From positions 1,736,001 through 1,800,000 of the forward strand of contig JACGCM010001161.1 in assembly GCA_014058105.1 (NCBI GenBank): a stretch of 64,000 nt of DNA. Direction: 5' to 3'. The notes below the pieces were generated by a model that saw nothing but the letters and a program-made list of their open reading frames with translations, made no database searches and was not told the origin of the DNA. Positions within the stretch are counted from its first letter, which is position 1; each line of letters opens with the position of its first letter. This DNA is from Kingdonia uniflora. Taxonomy: Eukaryota > Streptophyta > Magnoliopsida > Ranunculales > Circaeasteraceae. This document shows, piece by piece, positions 1 to 11,745 of the stretch. The translations under genes and the position numbers were made by a program.

Positions 1-605
1 ACAAAAGAAAAACTACAAAGTTCAATTTTAGCTATGAACAGGGCCTAAAATATAAATAAGTTGATATATGATAAAAATAAGAACCAACATTTGACTAGAG
101 AGGATAATACAAGATTAATCTAATAAGAAAATATTGACTTATGAGAATTAGCAAAACACATTGGAACTCAAGTCATTTTATACAGAGATCATTAATCCGT
201 GAAAAATAGGACTGGGAACCGAAAATTCTCGGTTAAACATACACTTATATGGTTGATTACTTGATTACGAAGTTAAGACTATTCAAGATAATTTTGCAGA
301 AAACGGGGCTGAAATATTTGTTTAATTGTAGATGAAGCATTACCTTCATTAACTGAGCATATCGCCCACCAGGTAAGATGACAAAAGGATTCGTAAAGGT
401 CTAAAAACTTTTGTAATGATGCTTTTTCTTTGTATTTGGTCTACCATTAACTTGTATACTTGGCAGTCTGTCGAGGATCCGTAGCAGTTTTGAGTTGCTT
501 TTCTTCATTGATTATAAAGAGAACAAGTCCTCCATTCTCCTCAGCTGCTATACAATTTTTAGGTCTTGAAGATATTCCTGAACGTGAGTCTTACAAAGAG
601 AAGCA
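1..605. other. No gene recognised
   Basis: AT-rich sequence with no convincing coding frame. It is either the upstream region of the subtilase fragment that starts at 606 or, if that fragment was captured by a hAT element, the interior of that element. The left terminus of such an element is not visible here. Confidence 0.5.
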
Positions 606-1216
606 ATGGCCGAGGGCCCAAGCATAGTACTAACCTTCTTCTTCTTTCTCATCCTCCATACTCCCTCATTTATAATAGCAAAAAGCAATGTGAGTCTTCC
701 AACCTATGTTCAGCTCCCACTCTGCAATGTATTTGAAGGAATCTCAGTCAAACTTAAAAATGACAACAGGTTCACATAGTGTACATGGGAGAGAAACGTT
801 ATGAAGATCCAGCAATGACAGTGAAGTCGCACCATGAACTGCTACTAACCTTACTGGGAAGGTAGGATCCTATCTTTACCGTTGTCAAATCCTTTGCTTA
901 TCATGTATGCTGGAAATGTTATAATCATCGCCCCTTTTTGTGAATTCATATTGAAGCAAAAACAACTGCAAAGAGTTCTATTTTGTACAGTTATAAGCAC
1001 AAATTCTTGAGATTTGCAGCAAAGTTGACCAAGTCTCAAGCAGAAGAAATTGCCGAGTTCCCTGGTGCTCTTCAAATAATTCCTAATCGATTTCACAAAC
1101 TACATACAACCCGAAGCTGGGATTTTCTCGGTCTACCACCTCAATCTTCAGGAAATCTGCTATCACAAAGCAACATGGGCAAAACAAACAATCATAGGTC
1201 TCATAGACACAGGTAA
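606..1216 (+). pseudogene. Subtilisin-like serine protease (SBT3-type), 5' fragment, broken
   Basis: The ATG at 606 opens a frame with a hydrophobic signal-peptide-like stretch (FFFFLIL, then IIAKSNV). After an in-frame stop the inhibitor I9 propeptide follows in pieces: VHIVYMGEKRYEDP with KSHHELL (about 770-872), a GT donor after 872, then from about 960 KSSILYSYKHKF and FAAKLTKSQAEEIAEFPG. The prodomain ends with LHTTRSWDFLGLPPQSSGN. Next comes the start of the catalytic domain, where IIGLIDTG, which holds the catalytic Asp, is readable only after a frame change near 1180. The fragment stops at an exon-intron boundary (ACAG|GTAATAC). No His or Ser part of the triad follows, so it cannot make an active protease. 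Family members are usually about 750 residues. Propeptide and catalytic-domain wording match plant SBT3 subtilases well. What is inferred is whether this is a decayed host gene or a fragment carried by the hAT element to its right. Confidence 0.82.
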
Positions 1217-1329
1217 TACATAATCCAATTCAGTTATTAACATGGTTCAGAATGTTAAATATAAAACATAAATATCTAGATATTGGAATTATCAGATACA
1301 TAATAATGTATATGTGATAAATTGGTGGA

Positions 1330-1739
1330 AGCTTACGAATTGATTTTGGAGAGCTGAAGAGTGAAGAAGTCTTCAGAAATTGGAGGAGAGCTGAAGAGTG
1401 AAGAAGAACTGATGGAGTGCCTGGGAGAACAGTTATAACGGCTACAGCTGGAGAGGAGAGAAGAACTGATGTAGCCGCCGTAGGAGAGCTGGAGAGGAGA
1501 GGACTTCAAAAATCAGAAAATTAAGTTTTGTAAATTTGTAAGGGTATATATAACAGTTACAAGTGGGTCGGGTAATGGGGCCTCGTTTATTTTACCCCAA
1601 AACCAAACCCGCCCCAATTAATAAATAGGTTTTTATTTTTTACCAAACCCGCCCCATACCCGTTATAGTCTTACCAAACCCGCCTTATTAAGGGCGGGGC
1701 GGTGGGGCCCCGACGGGGCGGATTAAATTGCCAGCCCTA
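1330..1739. mobile_element. hAT-superfamily transposon, right terminal region
   Basis: The sequence ends at 1739 in a terminus that reads, on the minus strand, TAGGGCTGGCAATTTAATCC, a typical plant hAT inverted terminus. From about 1565 inward it carries repeated subterminal motifs such as CCAAACCCGCCCC (1595, 1645 and 1675 regions). Before that lie purine-rich imperfect repeats around GAGAGCTGAAGAGTGAAGAAG (1350-1500). Immediately after 1739, retrotransposon pol sequence begins, so the element was inserted into the Tat element. The expected 8-bp target duplication on the right is TTCGAGCA (1740-1747). The left end lies outside the window. Confidence 0.68.
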
Positions 1740-4700
1740 TTCGAGCAACATGACACCGAGATAGTCGAATCTATTAATCTCAATGGTCTATGGCGTCACA
1801 CCTTCATCGGCTTCAAACTAATCACAGACAAAAAAAGAAGCCATGATCCAGCTACTTAAGAAAAATGTCGATATCTTTGCCTAGACTTTCCAAGAAATGT
1901 CTGGCATCGATCCATCAATCACGTGCCACCGACTTAACCTCCTTCTGGACAGCAAAGCTATCATTCAGAAACAACGGAACTTAGCTCCCCACCTTCGCGA
2001 CGCTGTAAATGAAGAAATTGATAAACACTTTCAGGTAGGATTTATTCGAGAAACTAAATATCCGAAGTGGGTTTCCAACAACGTAGTAGTACCGAAGAAA
2101 AGTAGAAAGATCAGGGTTTGTGTTGACTTTACAGAACCCAACAAGTTTATACCCAAGGACAGTTTTCTACTACCAGTGATTCCGTAACTTCTTAACTCTG
2201 TCGCAGGGCACAAACTTCTTTCTATGATGGATACGGCCTCCGACTACAACCAAGTTCCACTCGCCGAAGACGATCAGGAAAAAATAACATTCATTACCGA
2301 AAGAGGTCTCTACTGTTACCAGTGATTCCTTTTGGGTTAAAGAATGCAAGAGCTACTTACCAAAGGCTTGAGACTAATATGTTCAAAAATAATCTTGGCA
2401 CAATTAGAAAAGCCTACATCGACGATATGATCTGTAAAAGCTTAAAATGTGAAGATCACTCCAGCAACCTCCAAACTATCTTCGACATCCTTCGCAAATA
2501 CCAGATGAAACTCAACCAAGAGAAATGCAAATTTGGATTCGCATCTGGTAAATTCCTGGGACACCTTGTCAGCAAAAGAGGAATCGAAATCGATTCTGCA
2601 CAAATAAAAGCGCTCATCGCGATGCCATCTCCGCGAACAAACAAAGATGTCTAAAAATTTGCAGGCAAGATCGCCGCTCTTCACAGATTCATTTCAAAGT
2701 CATCTGATCGATGCAAACTTCTTTACCTCTTTCTTCGTGGCAATCCCACTCCTCTTTCAAAGAAACAACACAAGGAAATCATTTAGACTCCTGACTGTGA
2801 GTTAGCCTTCCATGATCTTAAACGATACTTGGGACGTCCTCCTATTATGTGCACTCCAGTTGATGGTAAAACACTGATAATATACTTATCCATGACTAAA
2901 AACTCAATTAGTTTCGTCCTTATTCGAGAAGATGGAGGAGTAGAAGACCGATCTACTTCATCAGTAAAACACTCATTCCCGCTAAAAATAGATACACAAC
3001 AACAGAAAAACAACTACTCGCCTTGGTCTACAGTTCTCAAAAGCTTCGTCTTTACTTTTAAGCTCATCCCATCAAAATCATCACCAAGTATCCCCTCAAA
3101 CTGGAACTCTCCTAAAAAGAAAATTCTTGAAGAATCCAGCAATGGTTTATTTTCCTTGGCGAATACTATATCTCCTTCGAACCCCAGATATCAATCAAGG
3201 GACAAGTAGTAGCTGATTTTTTGGCAGACTTTTGCGGTCGAAGACTCCGATTGGGAAGAATTTGAAGAAATCTTCAAAGATGACTCCACCGCAAAACCAG
3301 ACGCATGGCCCAAAAGCTCGGGTTGACGACTTTTAACAGACGTATCAGCTGGACCACAAGGATCAGTTATTGGCATCGTCCTCGTTACACCTTCTAATCA
3401 TTGCATCGAGAAAGCTATCAAACTAAAGCCTCTAATAATGAGACCGAATATGAAGGAATCCTACACAGTTTAGATCTCGCACTCACACTCGGAGTGGAAG
3501 AATTGGCAGTTTACGTCGATTCTTTACTCGTGGTAAATCATTACAACAAGTTATTCTGCACAACGGGGAAAATGGTTGATTATGCAGCCCTGGTCGAAGA
3601 AAAGATGAAAAAATTCAAATACGCAACAATCTTTTACTTACCTTGACAAGAAAATCGGCATGCCGACGCCTTAGGTTACAACACTACCATGCTGGGGGAC
3701 AATGAAAAAAGATCTTTAGAAATCGAAATCATCGAGCATTCCAGTCTTGATGTACTCTCAACACTGCAGATTACCACTGCTGAAGACGAAGACCCTGAAG
3801 ACTGGAGAAGACCATTTTATGCATAACTCAACTCAAACGTCCTCCACAGTAACAAAGAAGAGGCCCGATCACTCTTGGCTAAGTACCCTAAATTTACAGT
3901 CCAAGATAACATCTTATATCGTATCACAGGAGGAGGACCACTTATCGAATGCATATCTTAAAAACAAGCTTAAATCAAAATTAGAGAACTTCACAAAGGT
4001 ATTTGTGGCGCACACGTTTCAGGAAGATCATTAGCCCAGTGCACATTCACACAAGGACTATACTAGCCCAAAATGAGACACGATTGCGAAGAATTTGTGC
4101 GTAAATGCTACAAATGCCAAATCTACGCTCAAAACATCAAAAGTCTAGCCATCGACTTGTATATTAGCAATGTCCTCTGGCCGTTCAAACGATAGGGGAT
4201 CAACATCATTGGACCTTTCCATCCAGTATCGGGAAACCGAAGATTTGTCCTAGTCGTCACTGATTACTTCATAAAATGGGTTGCAGCAGTTCCTCTATGC
4301 CATACCGACAAAAATGAAGTCATCAAGTTCCTTTGGGAGCACATAATCACTAGGTTTGATTGCTGACAAATGATACACTCTGATAACGGTAAGTAATTCA
4401 TCAGCACAAAAGTACTTGCTTTTCTTCATAAATACAAAATCCAGCTATCAACAACCACACCATACTATCCTCAAGGCAACGGACAAGTCGAAGCCATTAA
4501 CAAAAACATCAAATCAGGATTACGTAAGCGTCTCGACGACAAGAAAGGAAGGTGGGTCGACGAACTACTTAGTATTCTTTGGGTCTATCGAACTACTCTT
4601 TGAGTTTCAACAGGCTGCACTCCGTTCATGATAGCCTTTGGTACTGAAGCAGTTATACTTTCAGACCTTGATCTCCTAAGTACCCGAAGGAAAATCCCAG

Positions 4701-5035
4701 ATGAAGACAATGAACTCGGTCTCCTCTGCAATCTCAACTAGATCAAAGAATCCTGAGACAAAGCTATTATAAATTTGGGACGATACCATGACACATTAAA
4801 AAAAGCTTACAACAAAAAAGTTTAAAAAAAGAAATTTGGCATTAGAGATCTTGTCCTTCGACGGGTCCAAGATAATACTCGGCCTAAAAATTCAGGAAAG
4901 TTATCAAAAAATTGGGAGGGGTCATACATTGTCAACGACAAAACAGATAGTAGAACTTACTTGCTGATGATTGAAGACAAAGTCTAGCTCGAATATCCGT
5001 GAAATACTGCTCAACTAAAACTATTTTACAGATAA
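1740..5035 (+). pseudogene. Ty3/gypsy Tat-lineage pol polyprotein, decayed
   Basis: Successive frames read as a Tat-type pol. RT is at about 1890-2660: ECMSGIDPSITCHRL-like start, then VCVDFTEPNKFIPKDSF, IPFGLKNARATYQRL and the catalytic YIDDM. RNase H is at about 2690-3120. The second, Tat-type RNase H is at about 3320-3650, with WRLLTDVSAGPQGS-like wording then NNETEYEGILHSLDLALTLG. Integrase is at about 4080-4720: zinc-binding CxxC remnant, FVLVVTDYFIKW, SDNGK and YYPQGNGQVEAINK. Many stops and frameshifts break it (for example near 2185, 2652, 3646 and 4365), so it is inactive. Its gag-protease part is missing because a hAT terminus abuts it at 1739. The dual RNase H is the reason for choosing Tat among gypsy lineages. 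Confidence 0.9.
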
Positions 5036-5097
5036 AACTGTAACCATTTTCATCCATTCAAATAAACAATCTTTACTATCAATTTACCCTTTAGTAT

Positions 5098-5575
5098 TAT
5101 GACATGATCTCGATTCATACTTAACAAGTATGCATCAGACAATCACTCATCTTTCCTTTTGACTTGATCTCGATCCATACATAATAGGCACGCATCAGAT
5201 AATCAATCATCCTTACTATTTTGACTTAATCTCAATCCATACTTAACAAGTATGCGTCAGACAATCAATCATCCTTACTATCTTGGCTTAATCTCAATCC
5301 ATATTTGACAAGTATGCATCAGACAATCAATCATCCTTACTATTTATACTTGATCTCAATCTATACTTTATACGTATGCATCATACAATCAATCGTTAGT
5401 ATGTTGACTTGATCTCGATCCATACTTAATCAGTATGCATCAGACATTCAATCATCATTACTATCTTGAGTTGATCTCGGCCCATATTTTCTACGTATGC
5501 ATTTGAATATCAACCATCTGTACAATCTTCGATTGATCTCGATCCATACTTTATAAGTACACATCCAGACTATCA
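5098..5575. repeat. Minisatellite, unit about 60-62 bp, about 8 copies
   Basis: Head-to-tail imperfect copies of a unit containing TTGATCTCGATCCATACTT, then AAGTATGCATCAGACAATC. Unit starts lie near 5106, 5166, 5228, 5290 and 5352 and continue to about 5575. It sits directly after the integrase-coding end of the first Tat element, between pol and the antisense ORF. The second Tat element has a different array in the same place. Confidence 0.85.
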
Positions 5576-5988
5576 TTCAATTTAATGCGAACACTCTCCA
5601 ACTACAGGATATTCTACTTCGCATTCCTTACTTAACGAACATACTATAACAACCTCTTGTTCTTCTCGAATCTAAATCTACATATCCATCTAAAGATACA
5701 TATCTGATATTCATGCTTCTTACTTGCCATTTCATGGCCATCGTTCACTTACCACGCCCACAAGCGTTCCTTACTTATCTGCTACAATACACAATCACAT
5801 TCGACATATCATTTTGTCGAATATACTACTTAGCATAATATGCAGAAAATATGCAACAAGTTTTCCAAATAAAATTTATCCAAAAAATAAATATTCATCA
5901 TTCAACATACCACATGCATAAAATTGATTTCGTCCCACTGACCATTTTTATATACTTCCACACATACAATACTGCTTGCACAAATTTC
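5576..5988. other. Spacer between minisatellite and antisense ORF
   Basis: AT-rich sequence; short frames here show no recognisable domain. It is likely the 3' flank of the antisense gene of the retrotransposon. Confidence 0.4.
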
Positions 5989-8213
5989 TTACACTACAGG
6001 AGAAGATGTTACTTCATCCACATTCAGAAAACCTTCGGGTACCAGACCATCTGCTAGCTCCCCAGGACGAGCAATATCAGCTTCCATTATCACCACATCA
6101 TCAACAACTTCCGTCCCACCATGAATTTTGGGAGTCTCCGACACTTCGTCTTCTAAACTTGAATCATCAAAAACAATACCACCAGACTTCACTAACCCCT
6201 TAAAAAAGTTTTTCCTCACCTCCAACTCTGTATACTGCCCTGCAAAATGGGCCTTCAGTTCCTTACATCTCTCCAACTTTTCTGTATTCAAATGAGCCCT
6301 AACCTCATCAAGCACCTTGTCATGCTCCAGCTCCATCGCCTTTCGTGCATCTGCAACCTGCTCCCTTACATCCTTCTCAAAATTTGCTTTCTGCTACGCC
6401 AATGTCTCCAATTTTTCTTTTTCTAAATATTTCTTTGCTTCACGAAGCGCAACATCCCTCGCCTCTTTTTGCTTCCAACTTGTAGATATTCAACTTTGCA
6501 TTCAGCCCATCCTTCTCCCCGATCAAATCTTTTTCTATATTTTTATATGCCAGAACTTGATTTGCCAGATCACTGCTGACAACAATGCGATCTTTAGCCT
6601 CCGTCAGCACCTTCTTGATCTGCATTATATTTATAAATTGAGTACTCGAATGACTTACCAGTTTCTTTAATCGAAGCAAAGCAGTAAAATTTCTCACCTT
6701 TGACATATTTCGCTAGCTCTCGCCAAGAAACGTAATCAAGCTCTCAGTCCCCACCAAACAGTCATCCAACTCCGCCTTCAGCGCATCCGTCCCAATCATA
6801 TATGAGTCCATTATCCTCTGAACTTTATTCTCCGACTCTTCGTCGAATTTCTTCTTCGACGTCTCACCACTCCCTCTCTTCTTTGGGACCACACTCCCCG
6901 CACCCCGTGGAGGACACCCATCAACCACCGCTACTGGATTGTCAATACCAGCCACCCCCTCCGTTGTCGACTGTCGAGTACTCCTCTTGTGAGGAAGAAG
7001 TGGAGGAACAGCTTGGTTGGCCACCCTTTTCTTCTTACTTTTTCCCAGAGATTCTCCAAGCATGGCATCTATCTCTGTATTAGTATTGTACCCAGCCAAG
7101 GAATGATTTTCCAAAGGCAGACTGGCCTCTGCAGCCCTCTTGTTCTTCACCGACATCTTGCCGTCGATGACAAAAACTTCAGCACCTTTGGTCCTCGACC
7201 TCTTGGAATAAGGTGCTCACCCGTTCTTGGTCAATGACCATATTATCGATCCTACCAAAGAATCCTTTCCTGATCTTGTACAACTCTTCTTTCAATTCAG
7301 AGTTTATATCGATCTCCTTCAAAGTTGTGCATACATAAAACTACAGTTAAATAAATTCACAAACAATCACCACTTACAACATCGATAATTTAGTTACCTA
7401 ACCGCAAACCTAGATGAAAGGTCTTTCTCTTTAAGGGCTTCCCAGGGTCCTTCTTGTCGAACTCATAGCTCTCAGAGACAAGTAAACGTTCGTCACTGTA
7501 TCGCCCTCCTGTTGACACCATGTCATAAAACAACGGTCTTTTAAGAAACCTCGCTAAGTAGTAATATCCTAGTTTCTTCGGGTTCATCTTCAGTGTGCAG
7601 TACACACATAAATCATCGACTGTTATCAACTCCTCACCCCTGGCCTTAAGTCGACCATTTATTACCCCACATACCCTAAACAGGTCATATACATTCGGAT
7701 TGAACTGACCAAGATCTACATCAATGAAGTTCATCAGGTTTTTCAGGTCAGCTCTAAGGGGAAGCTTCGACCACTTTTTAATTTGTTCTCGATAAATTAG
7801 AATCCCATTCAAAGGTATTTCCTGGTCAATAATATCATACTAGTACTCTTCTAGCCTAATATCTCTAGGAATGCCGTACTTCTTCTTAAAACTTAAAATT
7901 TCTTTCATCTCTGGACCCTCTCCATAACATGCCGCCTTACCCCCTCCACATCTTCTTCCCCATCCCTGCTACCTTCTCGATCAGTAGCTTGAGGCTCGTG
8001 ATCCACATCCGTCTCGGTAGCCTCCTCATCAGTTAGTTCGACAACCCTAGTTGTAACCCTATACTGGTCTACACTAGCTATGTCCTTCAGTACTCGACCC
8101 CACCCTATATCTACCTCCTAACTGTTATACACAGGTCCTTACATAAATCATCAGGGCACTATGTCTTCAAGGTTCTCGTATATATCTTTATCATCATTTT
8201 GAGTTGGTTTAAC
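5989..8213 (-). pseudogene. Antisense ORF of the first Tat element (Transposase_28-like plus coiled coil)
   Basis: A chain of minus-strand frames runs from an ATG near 8213 to a stop at 5989. The N-terminal part is acidic (VELTDEEATETDVDHEP). The block at 7812-7390 has [35 protein letters not shown] and [18 protein letters not shown]. This layout resembles the 'putative gypsy type transposon' (Transposase_28) proteins annotated in plants. The block at 7156-6713 is Lys/Arg-rich with a nuclear-signal-like KSKKKRV. The blocks at 6706-6440 and 6336-5989 are heptad-rich and probably coiled coil, ending in an acidic tail. Frameshifts separate the blocks. Antisense ORFs in this position are known from Tat-lineage elements such as Grande and RIRE2. 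Their function is not established, and none is claimed here. Confidence 0.65.
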
Positions 8214-9065
8214 CATTTTAAAAAACCGGTAAATCAGATTTCAAAGTATTACCACAGTTAGTATCTATCATATCTGATACATATATATTTTCATAGGTTT
8301 ATATATTTATATTCTTATAGTTGTCGAGATTTCCCACGCATCATTCTTAATTTAATATATGCTACTATCATTCTTACAGTTCTTTTTCATACATGCAGTT
8401 CTCGATACAACTCATATTACTTCTTTCCTAAAGTCATATACATCGATTACTATGCTACGTTCAGTTCTCGATAAGCTTTTATTTGTTAAAAAATACACGT
8501 CGAGCAATTTATCAATGTGTGTTTTGCTCCAATTTTAGGAATTGCGACAGTTCTCGGAGATACTTTAACAATTTCCCGCCAAAACCACTATCATTCAAAA
8601 ATACATATATCACCTTTTCTTGCACAAATTCCACCCATATCCTAACTACTTCAATGAAAAATCCCCAAAAATCTCACTGAAACCCAGCTGATTCCCTACA
8701 GTCGCACCGTCATCACCATGACACCAACCACACTATCTCCACCACTCGCAACCAATTACGCACATCTCTCGCACCCCATCCCTTTTATCAACCACTGCCA
8801 CTCCATTGCCCTCGGAAAAACACCAGTGATAATCACCAACCAACATGTCACCAAACCCTAACCCAGTCGCATCCCATAACTCACAATCCCACACATCTTT
8901 CTTCTACAATTGCACTATATATATATATATCTACATCTACTAATGATTACAAAGATAAACTAGCAAAAGTACTACAAAAATCATCACAGTTACTAACCTT
9001 GTAACCTCACTGCTTCCATATCCCTCTATTTAGCATGTTTTGCTCTTTTGATCAACACGGCAATC
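8214..9065. other. Putative antisense promoter region, no gene seen
   Basis: Non-coding by inspection. An AT dinucleotide run (8916-8930) could act as a TATA-like element for the minus-strand ORF that starts near 8213, but nothing else supports this. Confidence 0.3.
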
Positions 9066-9449
9066 TCATCCATCCCAATTGGTGGCAATGATCCAAGTGA
9101 CGAGCACAGTGAATTCGTACTGAACAATTTTTTTTTCAAAGTTTGTAAAATATGAACAATCACCCACCTTCGAACTATTTATAGACCTTACGCGACTGTT
9201 CACCATCCCACTTCGCGACCGTTCGAGTAATCGATCATAACGCCTTACAAGTCTCTTCTCAAAATCTTTGACTGTTCGCCTTCTCAACACCAATAAACTC
9301 CTACATTGTGCCTCAAAACCTTTCATATCTCGAAGAACTTCCTCAGAGACATCAGTGCTCAACAATGCACACCCTATTTTATCGCAAAGATATTGCACAT
9401 CATTTTCTTTATATTTCAACATTTCACCCAAGGGAACGCAACTTGCCAT
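9066..9449 (-). CDS. Unrecognised minus-strand ORF, 127 aa, inside the Tat element
   Basis: Begins MASCVPLGEMLKYKENDVQ. It is rich in charged residues (RRRTVKDFEKRLVRRYDRLLERSRSG) with a predicted helical middle. No known domain is recognised. It lies upstream, in antisense sense, of the long antisense ORF and in the same orientation. A homopolymer run of 13 C lies just upstream (9468-9480). It may be a separate small gene of the retrotransposon or a decayed exon of the antisense gene. The open frame alone is weak evidence in AT-rich repeat DNA. Confidence 0.35.
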   Translation of the reverse strand: MASCVPLGEMLKYKENDVQYLCDKIGCALLSTDVSEEVLRDMKGFEAQCRSLLVLRRRTVKDFEKRLVRRYDRLLERSRSGMVNSRVRSINSSKVGDCSYFTNFEKKIVQYEFTVLVTWIIATNWDG

Positions 9450-9728
9450 AACTAAATCCTATCATGTCCCCCCCCCCCCCAATTTCTATTTTATCAACAA
9501 ATCCCTATATGTAAGCAAATGTTCGACGACATCACAATTCAAAATTCATTCAACTTTCACTAGATACACACAACATATTACTTTATTCCAACATTTTACC
9601 AAGTAACATATTTGTTTGACAAAAATTCCACAACAAAACATCGACAACATCATTTTAGCATCAAAGTTAAATCTCATTTCCTTTTAAGCTACAAATTCGA
9701 CAATTCATTTTCTACTTACAAATTCAAA

Positions 9729-10049
9729 TTACAGACTCCTAACTACAGCATCATCCTCTTTCTTAATCAGCATCTTCGCACACGTCCACAGATAACTTAC
9801 ACGTTCAGGAGGACTCCAATATTGCAATTGGCAATGAAACTGAAAGTCCTCAGTAGCCTTTGTCTCTACCTCGCTCATACCATCATAATCAGGTTCCACA
9901 GGATCCCCCAAGTGATCATTGGCATTCCGAACGATTCTAATATACTGACCATAAAATTCACAATACTTCCCTTGAACGCGACTGTACACCTTGTTATGCA
10001 CCTGAGATCTCATCTTCACCATTTCATCCAGCAAAAACAACTCTCCCAT
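9729..10049 (-). CDS. Unrecognised minus-strand ORF, 106 aa, inside the Tat element
   Basis: Begins [20 protein letters not shown] and continues with [20 protein letters not shown]. No family is recognised. A TATA-like CTATAAGTA lies at 10065-10073, only about 16 bp upstream of the ATG, which is close for a start at this codon. Same orientation and spacing pattern as its two minus-strand neighbours. Confidence 0.35.
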   Translation of the reverse strand: MGELFLLDEMVKMRSQVHNKVYSRVQGKYCEFYGQYIRIVRNANDHLGDPVEPDYDGMSEVETKATEDFQFHCQLQYWSPPERVSYLWTCAKMLIKKEDDAVVRSL

Positions 10050-10491
10050 TCAACAACAGAGGATACTTATAGTCCTCCAAAGTCAAAGTCAACCAACCAA
10101 CATTTAATTCACCTCGGAACTATACATTTTCAACAGTCACATCAATCAACCTCAAAATCCATTTCTTGACCTACTCATAAACTATACTTCGAGTTGTTTA
10201 GAATATTTAGCACTCCTTTTACTCACATTAAAAAAAACATATAAAAACACATAGATATCGAAGAAAATATCTTTATTTCATAGACAAACTATAACATATT
10301 ACATTCAATAAACTATTCATTCGATTACATTATATCACTACACTGCTATGTTTACATTCGACTTGATGGACTAATTACTCTGTGCTTCTTTTCACCAGGA
10401 TCTAACATTATTGCAATTTTTTTTATCAAAATCTGGCATTATTTCAGGTACCAGGAGCAACGATATCCTAAGAAACTCAATGAATCCCAAG

Positions 10492-10845
10492 TCACTGAAG
10501 TTCTAAGAGCTGCATTAACATATGTAAGGCAACAATAAATGGTAGGAAGCCTCTTTCGTTTGGCAAAATCCCTAGACACTCACCAGCCGACACTTCATTG
10601 CCTTCTCTATGCACAATAACACCTTCTCCCCCAATATGATACCCTTCCTTGCCTTCAACATTGCATAATGACCCCAATGGCACCCGCGAATGCATACATT
10701 CACTGACTTTAACTCCTCCCATCCTCCAAACCGTTTCAGGTTTAATTAAAAAATTACTAAAAACTGGTTTGGGACAGAGCTTTACCTCAGGTTGTTCACC
10801 GTCTTCATCCTCAGACGACACGTTATGCCACACTTGGGTCGGCAT
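10492..10845 (-). CDS. Unrecognised minus-strand ORF, 117 aa, inside the Tat element
   Basis: Begins MPTQVWHNVSSEDEDGEQPE. Its acidic N-terminus is followed by VKLCPKPVFSNFLIKPETVW and a Gly/Val-rich part. No known domain is recognised. It is the minus-strand ORF nearest the 3' LTR and the one with the best upstream signal: a TATAAATA box on the minus strand at 10886-10893, 41 bp before the ATG. It could be the first exon of the antisense transcription unit, comparable in position to the amplified first exon of the second Tat element, although the sequences do not look alike. Confidence 0.38.
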   Translation of the reverse strand: MPTQVWHNVSSEDEDGEQPEVKLCPKPVFSNFLIKPETVWRMGGVKVSECMHSRVPLGSLCNVEGKEGYHIGGEGVIVHREGNEVSAGECLGILPNERGFLPFIVALHMLMQLLELQ

Positions 10846-10885
10846 CTTTATAATCCACCACAGAAATAACCTCCTTGAGACCGTC

Positions 10886-10893
10886 TATTTATA
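10886..10893 (-). promoter_or_regulatory. TATA box for the minus-strand ORF starting at 10845
   Basis: Minus-strand TATAAATA, 41 bp upstream of an ATG with an open 117-codon frame. This is a plausible plant core promoter facing into the retrotransposon from its 3' LTR side. Confidence 0.4.
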
Positions 10894-11079
10894 CTCAACT
10901 TGACATTTGCCAGGTTCAATGTACCGCATTAATTATTCCTCGGGAAATAGATGGCCAGATTCAGTTCACCTTGACCTCGGAAATGACAATTTGACGACTT
11001 GTGATAAATTTGGCAACCTCTTCAGCTTCCACTTTCTTCTCGACACAACCACAAGTACTTATGTCGAGAATAGGGTGAT

Positions 11080-11537
11080 TATAGTAGCATATTCCCCAGA
11101 TTCGACAAATGTAAACCAGCAAAGCGTAGTCGAAGACAGCCATGCATGATCGAAGACAGATAGCATTCAAGAAGATACTGCAAGTCCTCGACCTACCAAA
11201 AGTAGCCATTGTGCCTGGTCAAGAAAGAGTTATTAGAGATCCGTAAAGTTCACCCACTTCCCCTGGAATAGGAGACTGTTTCTCTCTTTTTGTACACTGC
11301 CTATATCTATTATAAATACAGGCAGAAAATAGATTGTTCAAAGACCGAAATCCGTAACTTTGCTATCATTACTTCCTAAACCCTACTATCACTCCCAAAA
11401 ACTTGTAATAACTAGCAATATACTGGATTTTACATCAAAATCCTCCCCGAGGTCGTGGTTTTCACAGCTTTTACTGAATATTCTACGTAAAATCTTATGT
11501 GTTTAGCCATTTATTGCATTCTCCTGACAAATAAGTA
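11080..11537 (+). repeat. LTR (+) of the first Tat element family
   Basis: About 458 bp with a plant LTR promoter (TATAAATA near 11310). It is preceded by a polypurine-like GAGAATAGGG (11066-11076), as expected of a 3' LTR. It is followed by a primer-binding-site-like TGGCAAAGATTCTCC (from 11539), as expected of a 5' LTR. It begins TATAGTAGC where the related copy has TGTAGTAGC. The same sequence occurs in reverse at 12950-13404 with roughly 80-85% identity by eye. Having both flanks suggests one LTR shared by two tandem elements. Confidence 0.78.
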
Positions 11538-11745
11538 TTGGCAAAGATTCTCCCCCCGGAAAACACGTCACTACAAGTGCGTCAGTAGTGGTCGAATTTT
11601 GGGGTAGATAAGAGGTTGTGAGTCGAGAATGGATGGCAGATGAGCTTTTCATTTTATCCTTCTTAGATTATTCTAGTTTAATGTAGTTATTAACTACATC
11701 TATCATTTCTGTCACCGTTCTGGGTTTGTGCAGAGTGAGCTCTTC

